Below are positions 1 to 7,338 of a DNA stretch of 18,251 nt, piece by piece; position 1 is the stretch's first letter, and each line of letters opens with the position of its first letter. Made by a program: the position numbers and the translations under genes. Below the pieces are notes generated by a model that was not told where the DNA came from, searched no databases, and worked only from the letters and a program-made list of their open reading frames with translations. Source of the stretch: Nitrososphaera sp. (GTDB lineage: Archaea; Thermoproteota; Nitrososphaeria; Nitrososphaerales; Nitrososphaeraceae); the NCBI GenBank assembly GCA_023252395.1, contig JAJPDY010000004.1, forward strand, positions 1 to 18,251. The letters run 5' to 3'.

Positions 1-18
1 CGACTCTCTTCAAATAAC

Positions 19-27
19 TTATTAAAG
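19..27 (+). promoter_or_regulatory. TATA-type promoter of the ribosomal protein cluster
   Basis: An A/T-rich TTATTAAAG element lies about 30 nt upstream of the L3 ATG, the right distance for an archaeal TATA box with a transcript starting at or just before the start codon. The short leader has no strong Shine-Dalgarno. It is the only obvious promoter before the long run of co-directional genes, so it probably starts the operon. This is inferred from spacing and composition alone. Confidence 0.5.
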
Positions 28-52
28 GGAACGGCAGAGTCATGCAGTAACT

Positions 53-1051
53 ATGGGTCATCGTAAGTATAGTGCCCCGAGAAGGGGTAGTGTCGCCTTT
101 AGGCCGAGGGCGAGAGCCAGAAGCCTTGAGGCAAGAGTTAGAACTTGGCCTCAATTGGCCGGAGAGAAGACCTCTCTTTTAGGATTTGCAGGTTTCAAAG
201 CCGGCGGTATCCATGTCCTGACCATTGACGACAGAGAAAAGACTCCAAACTTTGGCAAGCAGCTGCTCAATCCGTCGACCGTGATCGTAACCCCGCCAGT
301 CAAGATCATTGGCATACGCGGCTACAAGAAAGATCTTTACGGCCAGCATGCAATTTTTGACGTTTATGCAAAAGACCTGCCAAAAGAGCTGTCGCGCAAG
401 TTTGACGCAAAGAGCAGCGACGACGCCTTTACAAAAGCCGAATCTGCGCTTGGCAATGCAAGCTCTATCATGGCAATCGTTGCCGTTTCTCCGCAGGCAG
501 TCGGCCTTGCACAAAAAGTTCCTTTTGTTTTTGAAATTGCAACCTCTGGCAAGGACGCAAAATCGCAATATGACTATGTGAAGGGCATCCTTGGCAAGGA
601 AGTCAAGGCAAGTGACATTCTCCAAGTGGGTCAGAATATTGATGTCTTTGGGATCACACGCGGCAAGGGAATTGAAGGTCCAATCACTAGATTTGGTGTC
701 AAGAGAAAGCAGCACAAGTCAAGAAAGAGCGTCCGCGCTGTAGGAACTCTGGGGCCAATCTCGCCTGCCGTAGTCATGTACACGGTTGCAAGGCAAGGCC
801 AGAGGGGCTTCCACCAGAGGACAGAATACAACAAGCGCATACTGGTAATGTCTAGCACCGACAAGGATGGCGAGCACTCTATAAACCCGTCCGGCGGATT
901 CAAGCACTTTGGTCTAGTCAAGGGTGACTACATGATTGTCCGTGGTTCAATCCCTGGCGTTCCAAAGAGGCTGATAAAAATCAGGCACCCGATACGCAAC
1001 GTGCCAAAGAAGGTACTCGAGCCAAAAGTCTTGGAGGTAGTTGTTGAATAA
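53..1051 (+). CDS. rpl3: 50S ribosomal protein L3 (uL3)
   Basis: Large-subunit protein uL3, which binds 23S rRNA near the peptidyl transferase centre and is needed early in assembly. The 332-residue length fits archaeal L3, which is longer than bacterial L3. The N-terminus (MGHRKYSAPRRGS...) and the ARARSLEARVRTWP segment are the characteristic archaeal/eukaryotic opening, and the central GKGIEGPITRFGVKRKQHKS stretch is the conserved rRNA-binding loop. It is the first gene of the cluster, as in most archaea. Its stop overlaps the L4 start in a TAATG arrangement, which implies translational coupling. The start is the only ATG that gives the archaeal N-terminus. Identification is very secure. 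Confidence 0.97.
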   Translation: MGHRKYSAPRRGSVAFRPRARARSLEARVRTWPQLAGEKTSLLGFAGFKAGGIHVLTIDDREKTPNFGKQLLNPSTVIVTPPVKIIGIRGYKKDLYGQHAIFDVYAKDLPKELSRKFDAKSSDDAFTKAESALGNASSIMAIVAVSPQAVGLAQKVPFVFEIATSGKDAKSQYDYVKGILGKEVKASDILQVGQNIDVFGITRGKGIEGPITRFGVKRKQHKSRKSVRAVGTLGPISPAVVMYTVARQGQRGFHQRTEYNKRILVMSSTDKDGEHSINPSGGFKHFGLVKGDYMIVRGSIPGVPKRLIKIRHPIRNVPKKVLEPKVLEVVVE

Positions 1052-1860
1052 TGAAAACCAAAATCGTCGCATTAACAGGCAAGGACTCGGGCGAAATCGA
1101 GCTGCCAACAGTTTTTGACACGCCGTACCGGCCCGAAGTCATACACAAAGTCTACGTCAACTTGCTGTCTCACTCATACCAGAGACAGGGTCGATATCCC
1201 GGAGCCGGCGAAAACGTGAGCGCAGAATCGCGCAACACTGGCCTTGGCATTGCCAGGCTTGCAAGGGCGCGTGGCGAAGGCTTCCCAAGGGCAGGCCAGG
1301 CAGCAAGCGTGGCAGGTGTCAGGCACGGAAGAGTTGCTCACCCGCCAGAGTCATGGAAGAACATTTACAAGAAAATCAACCACAAAGAAAAGCAGCTCGG
1401 CCTTTGCTCTGCAATAGCGGCCACTGCAAGGAAAGACCTTGTTGAGCAGCGCGGCCACAAGCTAGGCGACAAAGTAAAGCTACCAATCATCGTCTCAAAC
1501 GACATTGAATCGATTGCAAAGACCAAAGACCTGAAGAAGGCTCTTGCGGACCTTGGCCTTGGCGACGACATGGCAAGGGCAAGCACGCGCAAAGCCCTGT
1601 CTGGAACTGCAAGGCGCAGGGGCAGGCAGGCGCGCTCTGGAACAAGTGCCCTCATTATAGTCGGCAACGACTCCAAGATGATTGCGCTTTCCCGCTCTAT
1701 CGCAGGCGTTGACATCAAGCATGCCAAGGATGTGAGCGTAATCGACCTTGCACCGGGCTCAAAGCCGATAAGGCTGACTGTATTTTCGCAAAACGCAGTC
1801 GACCAGCTAAAGGAGCTGCATGCACCAATGCACAAGGTAATGGAGTTGATCAACAAATGA
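1051..1860 (+). CDS. rpl4: 50S ribosomal protein L4 (uL4)
   Basis: Large-subunit protein uL4, which lines the polypeptide exit tunnel through an extended loop. The 269-residue protein carries the archaeal/eukaryotic L4 loop signature around residues 45-110 (GRYPGAGENVSAESRNTG, then ARARGEGFPRAGQAA and GVRHGRVAHPP), followed by a globular domain with AIAATARKDLV. It overlaps L3 by one base (TAATG) and L23 by four (ATGA), so it sits in a coupled operon. The length is normal for archaeal L4. No oddities are seen. Confidence 0.97.
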   Translation: MKTKIVALTGKDSGEIELPTVFDTPYRPEVIHKVYVNLLSHSYQRQGRYPGAGENVSAESRNTGLGIARLARARGEGFPRAGQAASVAGVRHGRVAHPPESWKNIYKKINHKEKQLGLCSAIAATARKDLVEQRGHKLGDKVKLPIIVSNDIESIAKTKDLKKALADLGLGDDMARASTRKALSGTARRRGRQARSGTSALIIVGNDSKMIALSRSIAGVDIKHAKDVSVIDLAPGSKPIRLTVFSQNAVDQLKELHAPMHKVMELINK

Positions 1861-2207
1861 GTAAAGAAAATAATGATGTAGCAACAAAAGCAACAGCAGC
1901 CGCAGCGCCAAAGAAAGAAAGCGCCGTAGCAGGATCTACAATGACTGCAGAGCAGGCAACGACAATGATAATTGCGCCTTATGTCACTGAAAAGACTTTT
2001 ACACAGATTGAAAAGGAAAACAAGCTGGCGTTCATTGTCGCAGACCACGCCGGCAAGAAGCAGATAATTGAAGCAATCAGGATACTCTACGAAGCAGAAG
2101 CTACCGACGTCAACACTGCAAGAACAATCAGGGGCAAGAAAGCGTTTGTCAGGTTCAAGGCACCTGAAGGCGCGAGGGAGCTTGCAACAAAGCTGGGACT
2201 GGTGTAA
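1857..2207 (+). CDS. rpl23: 50S ribosomal protein L23 (uL23) with N-terminal extension
   Basis: uL23 sits at the tunnel exit and forms the docking site for SRP. Residues about 39-116 form the usual compact domain (IIAPYVTEKTFTQIEKENKL... through FVRFKAPEGARELATKLGLV). Residues 1-38 are an Ala/Lys/Thr-rich, probably disordered extension; many archaeal L23 proteins of about 85 residues lack it. The ATG overlaps the L4 stop (ATGA), which supports the long start, although an internal ATG at residue 29 (MTAEQATTMII) would give a standard-length protein. The usual next gene, L2, is absent. Confidence 0.94.
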   Translation: MSKENNDVATKATAAAAPKKESAVAGSTMTAEQATTMIIAPYVTEKTFTQIEKENKLAFIVADHAGKKQIIEAIRILYEAEATDVNTARTIRGKKAFVRFKAPEGARELATKLGLV

Positions 2208-2265
2208 TGGCAATGGTTTTCTCGTTAGATTTAAAAGTGGAACAGGGAAGGAGTGCTTGATCTAG
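2208..2265 (+). promoter_or_regulatory. L23-S19 spacer with possible internal promoter (rpl2 absent)
   Basis: A 58-nt gap in an otherwise overlapping gene run, at the point where L2 is expected. It contains TTTAAAA at 2230-2236, about 33 nt before the S19 start (a possible TATA box), and a purine-rich GGAAGGAG at 2246-2253, 12 nt before that TTG start (a possible but distant Shine-Dalgarno). The two readings imply different transcripts: a new start here, or read-through from L23. Confidence 0.35.
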
Positions 2266-2673
2266 TTGGTACGTGAATTCAAGTTCAAAGGTTATACTCC
2301 TGAACAGCTGCAGACGCTGTCGATAGAGAACCTGCTGCCCCTCCTAAATTCGAGGCAGCGCAGGTCACTTGACAGGCGCGTCGGCACTTATATGAATGAC
2401 AACAAGAGAAAGTTGCGCGAAAAGGTCAAGCTGGCAAGAGAAGGCAAACTGAAGGGCAAGCTGAGGACCCATGTGCGCGACATGATTATTCTTCCAGACA
2501 TGGTCGGTCTCACTATTCATGTTCATAACGGCAAAGACTTTGTGCAGGTAGGTATCAAGCCAGAAATGATTGGACACTACCTTGGCGAATATGCAATAAC
2601 AAACAAGCGTGTGCAGCACGGAGCTCCTGGTGTCGGTTCTTCGAGGTCAAGCCTCTACGTCCCATTGAAGTGA
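2266..2673 (+). CDS. rps19: 30S ribosomal protein S19 (uS19)
   Basis: Small-subunit head protein uS19, which contacts S13 and 16S rRNA. The 135-residue archaeal-type protein has the family core LRTHVRDMIILPDMVGLTIHVHNGK followed by EMIGHYLGEYAITNKRVQHGAPGVGSSRSSLYVPLK. The start is a TTG directly followed by VREFKFKGYT, which matches archaeal S19 N-termini; no upstream in-frame ATG exists. The stop overlaps a GTG in the L22 frame. It is preceded by a 58-nt spacer where L2 would normally be encoded. Confidence 0.95.
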   Translation: MVREFKFKGYTPEQLQTLSIENLLPLLNSRQRRSLDRRVGTYMNDNKRKLREKVKLAREGKLKGKLRTHVRDMIILPDMVGLTIHVHNGKDFVQVGIKPEMIGHYLGEYAITNKRVQHGAPGVGSSRSSLYVPLK

Positions 2674-2678
2674 TTGAT

Positions 2679-3155
2679 ATGCCAGAATTTGGTTACGCTT
2701 TCCAAAACTACGACAAGACAAAGCACGTGCGCGCTGCAATCAGGGAGAAGGACGTTTCGCACAAACACGCCCGCGAAGTTGCAGTTGCCATCAAGGGCAT
2801 GTCAATTGAAAAGGCCCGCGAGTTCCTTGAAAATGTCATCGCCCGCAAGGAAGCTGTTCCTTATCGGCGCTACAACATGGAAGTGGCTCACAGGTCAAAC
2901 ATCCGGGACGGATTTTTCGCAGGCAGGTACCCTCAAAAGGCTGCCCACGAATTTCTCAAGCTTCTTGACAACCTCGAGTCAAACGCAGAATACAAGGGCA
3001 TGGACCTTGACCGCCTGCGAATCATCAGTGTCGCAGTGCACAAGGGCACAAAACTTGAACGCTTTACTCCGCGTGCAATGGGAAGATCGAGCCCAAAAAT
3101 TGACACGCTGATTCATGTAGAGATTGTAGCACAGGAGGCAAGTGTTGAAGAATGA
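2679..3155 (+). CDS. rpl22: 50S ribosomal protein L22 (uL22)
   Basis: uL22 binds all domains of 23S rRNA and its beta-hairpin lines the exit tunnel. The archaeal form has an N-terminal MPEFGYAFQNYDKTKHVRAAIREKDVS, then the helix region SHKHAREVAVAIKGMSIEKAREFLENV and the hairpin/C-terminus GRSSPKIDTLIHVEIVA. I chose the ATG at 2679 (5 nt after the S19 stop, 158 residues) because MPEFGY matches archaeal L22 openings. An in-frame GTG at 2670 overlapping the S19 stop would add three residues. It overlaps S3 by four bases. Confidence 0.95.
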   Translation: MPEFGYAFQNYDKTKHVRAAIREKDVSHKHAREVAVAIKGMSIEKAREFLENVIARKEAVPYRRYNMEVAHRSNIRDGFFAGRYPQKAAHEFLKLLDNLESNAEYKGMDLDRLRIISVAVHKGTKLERFTPRAMGRSSPKIDTLIHVEIVAQEASVEE

Positions 3156-3856
3156 GCGCAGTCAAAAACGTCATAAAGAACAACTTCCGCAACATGGAGC
3201 TAAACGAGTTCCTTGCCACATCACTCAAGGACGCCGGATATGGTGGCGTTGAAGTACAAAAGACGCCTGTTGGCGCAAGGATTACCGTCTATGTCACAAG
3301 GCCCGGCCTTGTTATTGGTAGGAAGGGAACAGGCATCAAGGACCTGATGGCAAAACTAGAGCAGAAATTCGGCCTCCAAAACCCCCAGATTTCAGTTCTC
3401 GAAGTCATGAACCCCGAGCTCAACCCAAACATAATGTGCAACAGAATCGCACAGCTCATAGAGCGCGGAACTGCATTTAGAAGAGCGGCCATGTGGTCAC
3501 TCAACACAATAATGAACGCAGGCGCGCTGGGCGTTGAAGTCGAGATTTCAGGCAAGCTCCGAACAGAGCGCGCTCATTTTGAAAAGCACACAATTGGCGT
3601 TGTTCCAAAGAGTGGCGACATGGCAGGACACATTGTAAACACTGGCATCACACATGTTTTGACAAAGATGGGGCTGATGGGTATACAGCTTCGAATTGCA
3701 TCAAGAGCTGCGGTTCCGCAGGAATTTGAATTAAAGAATGGCTCCGCTAGTGAAGGCGCGCAGCCCACTTCATCAACTTCGCCAGATCAGGGACAGGCAG
3801 TAGAAACGACAGCAGCACCTGCTGAAACAGGAGGAAAACAAGATGGCGCGGCTTAA
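3152..3856 (+). CDS. rps3: 30S ribosomal protein S3 (uS3), KH domain, with C-terminal tail
   Basis: uS3 sits at the mRNA entry site of the small subunit. The N-terminal type II KH domain has its GXXG-type loop at residues 55-61 (IGRKGTG), followed by the S3 C-terminal domain with GVEVEISGKLRTERA and AHFEKHTIGVVPKSGDMAGH. From about residue 188 the protein ends in a low-complexity Ser/Thr/Ala/Pro/Gln-rich tail. The 234-residue length is in the archaeal range, with the tail being lineage-variable. The ATG overlaps the L22 stop (ATGA), and the 3' end overlaps L29 by 14 nt. Confidence 0.96.
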   Translation: MSAVKNVIKNNFRNMELNEFLATSLKDAGYGGVEVQKTPVGARITVYVTRPGLVIGRKGTGIKDLMAKLEQKFGLQNPQISVLEVMNPELNPNIMCNRIAQLIERGTAFRRAAMWSLNTIMNAGALGVEVEISGKLRTERAHFEKHTIGVVPKSGDMAGHIVNTGITHVLTKMGLMGIQLRIASRAAVPQEFELKNGSASEGAQPTSSTSPDQGQAVETTAAPAETGGKQDGAA

Positions 3857-4052
3857 GCTGAAAACTCTACGCGAAATGAACGATCAGGATCTCGCCGGCA
3901 AGCTTGCAGAGCTAAAGGCAGACCTTGCAAAGCTGACACTGGAAAAATCAAAAGGCACACTCAAGAAACAGACAGGCCACATCAGATGGCTCAGGCGCGA
4001 CATTGCACGCATGATGACAATTCTCAACGAAAGGAAGGCGGGCAAGAAATGA
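3843..4052 (+). CDS. rpl29: 50S ribosomal protein L29 (uL29)
   Basis: uL29 is a small two-helix protein near the tunnel exit. The 69-residue product (MARLKLKTLREMNDQDLAGKL...) has the family pattern: a Leu-rich first helix, then KSKGTLKKQTGHIRWLRRDIARMMTILNER in the second. It starts inside the end of rps3, with GGAGG at 3831-3835 a suitable distance upstream as a ribosome binding site. The stop overlaps the Rnp1 ATG (ATGA). Identification is secure from sequence and position. Confidence 0.94.
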   Translation: MARLKLKTLREMNDQDLAGKLAELKADLAKLTLEKSKGTLKKQTGHIRWLRRDIARMMTILNERKAGKK

Positions 4053-4321
4053 CAATAACAACAGCAAACATACACGCGCATGAGATCATTGGCCTTGGCG
4101 CAAAGATAATCGACTCTTCAGACAGCTCACTAAATGGCACCAGCGGAACAATAGTCTTTGAAACAAAAAATACAATATCGATCAGAACAGGTTCAACAAT
4201 AAAACAGATCGCGAAAAATGTAGCAAGAAAAATCGAAATTCAAACACACGCTGGCGTTTGCTTTATAAGTGGTTCTTCGATGATAGGAAGACCTGAGGAT
4301 CGTGTATCGCGATTAAATTAA
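4049..4321 (+). CDS. rnp1: Ribonuclease P protein component 1 (Rpp29/Pop4 family)
   Basis: Archaeal RNase P protein subunit homologous to eukaryotic Rpp29/Pop4. It works with Rpp21 on the specificity domain of the RNase P RNA during tRNA 5' maturation. The 90-residue protein shows the family Sm-like barrel pattern, with IIGLGAKIIDSSDSSLNGTSG, then TIVFETKNTISIRT, and a C-terminal GRPEDRVSRLN (cf. RPEDR in relatives). The ATG overlaps the L29 stop; a longer in-frame opening inside rpl29 is not used, because the family N-terminus begins here. Location between L29 and S17 is conserved in many archaea. Confidence 0.93.
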   Translation: MTITTANIHAHEIIGLGAKIIDSSDSSLNGTSGTIVFETKNTISIRTGSTIKQIAKNVARKIEIQTHAGVCFISGSSMIGRPEDRVSRLN

Positions 4322-4334
4322 TGAGTGATGATTG

Positions 4335-4676
4335 ATGGTTAGAAATATTGGCGTTTCAGTTGTGTCTCCTCGCAAGACATGCGAGGACAAGCTCTGCCCG
4401 TTCCACGGCGCGCTTTCAGTACGGGGCAAGCTGCTCACAGGCATCGTGACAAGTGCAAAAGCGAAAAAGATGATCGTGGTATCACGCGAATACCCGATGC
4501 CGGTCAAGAAATACAATCGTTACCAGAGAAGCAGATCCAAGGTGCACGCGTACCTTCCAACTTGCATCGAAGTAAAAGAAGGCGAAGAAGTAAAGATTGC
4601 AGAATGTAGACCACTGTCAAAGACAGTGTCATTTGTAGTGATTGAGGTGAACACAAAGGATGGCAGCGGGAACTAA
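4335..4676 (+). CDS. rps17: 30S ribosomal protein S17 (uS17)
   Basis: uS17 is a primary 16S rRNA-binding OB-fold protein. The 113-residue archaeal form starts MVRNIGVSVVSPRKTCEDKLCPFHGALSVRGKLLTG; the C-x-D-x-x-CPFHG segment is typical of archaeal S17, and the OB core follows with KKMIVVSREY and YNRYQRSRSKVHAYLPTC. The ATG at 4335 is preferred; a TTG immediately upstream would add one residue. It begins 13 nt after rnp1 and overlaps L14 by 17 nt. Confidence 0.95.
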   Translation: MVRNIGVSVVSPRKTCEDKLCPFHGALSVRGKLLTGIVTSAKAKKMIVVSREYPMPVKKYNRYQRSRSKVHAYLPTCIEVKEGEEVKIAECRPLSKTVSFVVIEVNTKDGSGN

Positions 4677-5100
4677 GTCAAGGGCAGTTTCCGCAAAGGG
4701 CGTTGAAGAATTCCGCCCTTATATCACAAGAGCGCTTCCGGTTACTGCAGAGCTAGTATGCGCTGACAATACTGGCGCAAAGGTGTTGCGCATTGCCATG
4801 GTGACAAGGTACAAGGGCAGGCATTCAAGGCAGCCGTCAGCAGCAGTTGGAGATTTCGTCACAGTCACGGTCAAGAAAGGGCCGGCCGAATTGCGCAAGC
4901 AAGTTTTCGGCGCAGTCATTGTCCGGCAGAAATACCCGATAAGAAGGCTCAATGGCGTGAGAGTAGTGTTTGAAGACAATGCCGCAGTGCTGGTTACGCC
5001 GGAAGGCGAGATCAAGGGCACAGACATCAAGGGGCCCGTAGCATCAGAAGCGGCAGAAAAATGGCCAAGGATAGCAAACTTGGCGGGCATGATAGTATAG
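4660..5100 (+). CDS. rpl14: 50S ribosomal protein L14 (uL14)
   Basis: uL14 lies at the subunit interface and contributes to intersubunit bridges. The 146-residue product has the hallmark LVCADNTGAKVLRIAMV at about residues 31-47, the VGDFVTVTVKKGPAELRKQV stretch, and the archaeal ending GPVASEAAEKWPRIANLAGMIV. A roughly 20-residue N-terminal extension precedes the core. The ATG lies inside the end of rps17 (17-nt overlap) and is preceded by GAGGTGA. Confidence 0.96.
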   Translation: MAAGTKSRAVSAKGVEEFRPYITRALPVTAELVCADNTGAKVLRIAMVTRYKGRHSRQPSAAVGDFVTVTVKKGPAELRKQVFGAVIVRQKYPIRRLNGVRVVFEDNAAVLVTPEGEIKGTDIKGPVASEAAEKWPRIANLAGMIV

Positions 5101-5111
5101 GTGTATAATAG

Positions 5112-5510
5112 ATGGCAAAAATGAATCCAAAACTCATTCACTTGTCAAAACATCAGCTTGACAAGATGCTTGGCGCGACACTTGCAGACGAGCTGCGCGA
5201 ACAATACAAAAAGAGAACTATGCGCGTAGTAAAGGGCGATTCAGTCATGGTTATGCGCGGCGAGTACAAGGGGCGCGGAGGCAAGGTTGAAAATGTAAAC
5301 ATCGAGCGCGGAATTCTGCACATTGAAGGCATGCAGAGAGAAAAGATCAAGGGCGGCCAAGTCAAGGTCCCGATTCATGCTTCAAACGTAAAGATAACTG
5401 CCCTGAACCTTTCAGACAAGATCAGGTCAAACAAGCTGCATGGCGTCAAGCCAGAGGCTGCTGAAAAGAAAACTGCAGCAAAGGAAGAAAAAAAGGAGGT
5501 TAAAGAATAA
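5112..5510 (+). CDS. rpl24: 50S ribosomal protein L24 (uL24), KOW domain
   Basis: uL24 is an assembly-initiating 23S rRNA-binding protein. The KOW motif begins around residue 40 (VVKGDSVMVMRGEYKGRGGKVENVN), followed by ILHIEGMQREKIKGGQVKVPIHASNVKIT. The C-terminus after about residue 110 is a Lys/Glu/Ala-rich tail. The chosen ATG gives MAKMNPKLIH; an in-frame ATG three codons later is possible. There is no strong Shine-Dalgarno. The stop overlaps the S4e start (TAATG). Confidence 0.95.
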   Translation: MAKMNPKLIHLSKHQLDKMLGATLADELREQYKKRTMRVVKGDSVMVMRGEYKGRGGKVENVNIERGILHIEGMQREKIKGGQVKVPIHASNVKITALNLSDKIRSNKLHGVKPEAAEKKTAAKEEKKEVKE

Positions 5511-6223
5511 TGGGCAAGAAAGGTGGAGATACCAGAGTAAAGAGGCAATTAGCCCCGACATTCTGGGACATCAAGAGAAAAGAAAGCCAGTTTGTTTTGC
5601 GAGTAAAGCCGGGTCCTCATCCAAAAGACAAGGCTTACCCACTAGGAATGGTCCTGCGTGATGTGCTCAAGGTTACTAGCACGATGCACGAATCTGAACG
5701 AGTGCTGAATGAAGGCAAGATCAAGGTTGACGGCGTTGTAAGGCGCGATCCAAACCTTGCTGTTGGCCTCATGGATGTGGTAGAGCTGGCAACAGGCCAA
5801 GCACACCGCATGGTGCCAAAGGGCTCGCTGTTGCTGTCTTCAATTGCCATCAACGACTCTGAAAAGAGCACAAAACTAGTCAAGGTTACAAGCAAGACAA
5901 CAATTGCAGGCAAGAAGATCCAGTACGGGTTCCACGATGGCAAGACGCTGATAAGCGACCAGAAGCTCAAAGTGGGCGATTCGTGCATCATTGAATTGCC
6001 AGAAGTAAAAATCAAGGATCACATTGCGTTTGAAAAAGGTTCTACTGCACTTATCATCACAGGCGAAAACGCCGGCGGGATAGGCAAGATCGAAGACATC
6101 AGAGACGGTGTATTCTCGCTGCCAAAGAGGGCGCTTGTGTCGTTTGGCGACAGGTCAGTAGAACTCCCCGTTGAAATGGTAATAGTTGTCGGTTCAGACA
6201 AGCCCGTGATAAAGGTGAGCTAA
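5510..6223 (+). CDS. rps4e: 30S ribosomal protein S4e
   Basis: eS4 is an archaeal/eukaryotic small-subunit protein with no bacterial counterpart. The 237-residue product contains MGKKGGDTRVKRQLAPTFWDIKRKESQFVLRVKPGPHP at the N-terminus. An S4-like RNA-binding module follows at about residues 43-100 (LRDVLKVTSTMHESERVLNEGKIKVDG), then the central S4e domain and a KOW-type segment near residues 180-210 (NAGGIGKIEDI). Length is normal. The ATG overlaps the L24 stop by one base. S4e between L24 and L5 is the canonical archaeal order. Confidence 0.97.
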   Translation: MGKKGGDTRVKRQLAPTFWDIKRKESQFVLRVKPGPHPKDKAYPLGMVLRDVLKVTSTMHESERVLNEGKIKVDGVVRRDPNLAVGLMDVVELATGQAHRMVPKGSLLLSSIAINDSEKSTKLVKVTSKTTIAGKKIQYGFHDGKTLISDQKLKVGDSCIIELPEVKIKDHIAFEKGSTALIITGENAGGIGKIEDIRDGVFSLPKRALVSFGDRSVELPVEMVIVVGSDKPVIKVS

Positions 6224-6228
6224 AAAAC

Positions 6229-6753
6229 ATGAGTCAACAAATCCAGCAGCATGACATGAAAAAGATATTCGTCGACAAGGTAGTGATAAACATTGGAGTC
6301 GGCAAGTCCGGCGACCCGATAGAGAAGGCCAAGAAGGCATTGCTAGAGCTTACAGGCCGGCAGCCTGCTGTCCGCGGAGCCAAAAAGACCGTGAGGGACT
6401 TTGGCATCCACAAGGGCGAGCCAATCGGCGCGATAGTGACAATGAGGAGAGACATGGCAGTTGATTTCCTAAAGCGCGTCATTGCAGCCAAAAAGAACAT
6501 GCTCAAGGCATCATCGTTTGACAATTACGGCAACATTTCAGTTGGAATACATGAACACATCGATATCCCCGGAACAAAGTACAATCCAGACATTGGCATT
6601 TTCGGCATGGATGTGAACGTGGTGCTGATAAGGCCAGGCTTTAGGATTGCAAGAAAAAGCAGGAAGAGCGCCAGAATAGGCAAGCGCCACAGGATAAGCA
6701 AGGAAGAAGCAATGGAATTCTTTAGACAAGAATTCGGAGCAGGAGTCGAGTAA
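6229..6753 (+). CDS. rpl5: 50S ribosomal protein L5 (uL5)
   Basis: uL5 binds 5S rRNA and the central protuberance. The 174-residue product has [28 protein letters not shown], the conserved [34 protein letters not shown], and [26 protein letters not shown], all diagnostic. The ATG lies 5 nt after the S4e stop, with GGTGA upstream within rps4e. The short, partly separate next gene (S14) starts 1 nt after its stop. Confidence 0.97.
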   Translation: MSQQIQQHDMKKIFVDKVVINIGVGKSGDPIEKAKKALLELTGRQPAVRGAKKTVRDFGIHKGEPIGAIVTMRRDMAVDFLKRVIAAKKNMLKASSFDNYGNISVGIHEHIDIPGTKYNPDIGIFGMDVNVVLIRPGFRIARKSRKSARIGKRHRISKEEAMEFFRQEFGAGVE

Positions 6754-6754
6754 A

Positions 6755-6934
6755 TTGCCAAAGCCAAGAGAATACGAAGCAACAGGAAGAAAACAGCTTA
6801 CACACGGCAGAGGCACAAGATGGTGCAAAAGGTGCGGTTCATATAACGGTCTCATACGAAGTTACAACCTGATGCTTTGCAGACAATGCTTCCGAGAAGT
6901 GGCCAACAGCATAGGATTCGCCAAATACGATTAG
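6755..6934 (+). CDS. rps14: 30S ribosomal protein S14, zinc-binding type (uS14)
   Basis: A small gene of 59 codons starting with TTG at 6755, one base after the L5 stop. The translation begins [20 protein letters not shown] and carries a C-X2-C...C-X2-C zinc ribbon (C24, C27, C42, C45) followed by [13 protein letters not shown], the standard archaeal S14 ending. uS14 stabilises the small-subunit head near S19 and S3. The GGAG at 6741-6744 in the end of rpl5 could serve as ribosome binding site. Position between L5 and S8 and the full set of cysteines make the call secure despite the small size and TTG start. Confidence 0.95.
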   Translation: MPKPREYEATGRKQLTHGRGTRWCKRCGSYNGLIRSYNLMLCRQCFREVANSIGFAKYD

Positions 6935-6945
6935 GAGGATGTGGA

Positions 6946-7338
6946 ATGCCAGCTCTAAACGTCATATCAAATCTCTTCACCACAATTTACAATAACGAGT
7001 CTAGAAGAAAGAGGGAATGCATCGTTCTTCCTGCAAGCAAGTTCGCAAGCGAAGTTTTGCGCGTGATGCAAAAGCACCGCTACATCGGCGAATTTGAGCA
7101 GGTGGACGACGGCCGCGCAGGCAAATTCCGGATACAATTGCTTGCCAAGATAAACAAGTGCGGAATCATCACCCCGCGCTTTTCAGTCAAAAGGGATGCA
7201 TACTTTAACTGGGAGAGGCAGTTCCTTCCTGCGTACAGCATGGGGATACTGCTGGTTTCAACCAGCAAGGGCATCATGTCGCACCACGACGCGCAGGAAC
7301 AAGGTCTAGGAGGAGTTTTGGTTGGCTACGTCTATTGA
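6946..7338 (+). CDS. rps8: 30S ribosomal protein S8 (uS8)
   Basis: uS8 binds helix 21 of 16S rRNA and is central to small-subunit assembly. The 130-residue protein (MPALNVISNLFTTIYNNESRRK...) has the archaeal ending NWERQFLPAYSMGILLVSTSKGIMSHHDAQEQGLGGVLVGYVY, with the STSKG-type RNA-binding motif. The ATG at 6946 has a strong AGGAGG at 6933-6938; longer in-frame openings into rps14 are rejected. The 3' end overlaps L6 by 17 nt. Confidence 0.96.
   Translation: MPALNVISNLFTTIYNNESRRKRECIVLPASKFASEVLRVMQKHRYIGEFEQVDDGRAGKFRIQLLAKINKCGIITPRFSVKRDAYFNWERQFLPAYSMGILLVSTSKGIMSHHDAQEQGLGGVLVGYVY

Noticed and set aside
1365..2213. Long open frame (282 codons) on the minus strand opposite L4/L23
   Set aside because: It lies wholly antisense to secure ribosomal genes, its translation is Cys/Ser-rich with no family features, and it reflects codon bias of the real strand.
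3633..3640. TTGTAAAC half-site inside rps3 (and another at 8396-8403)
   Set aside because: Each lacks the second arm at the right spacing and lies in coding sequence, so neither is a BirA operator.
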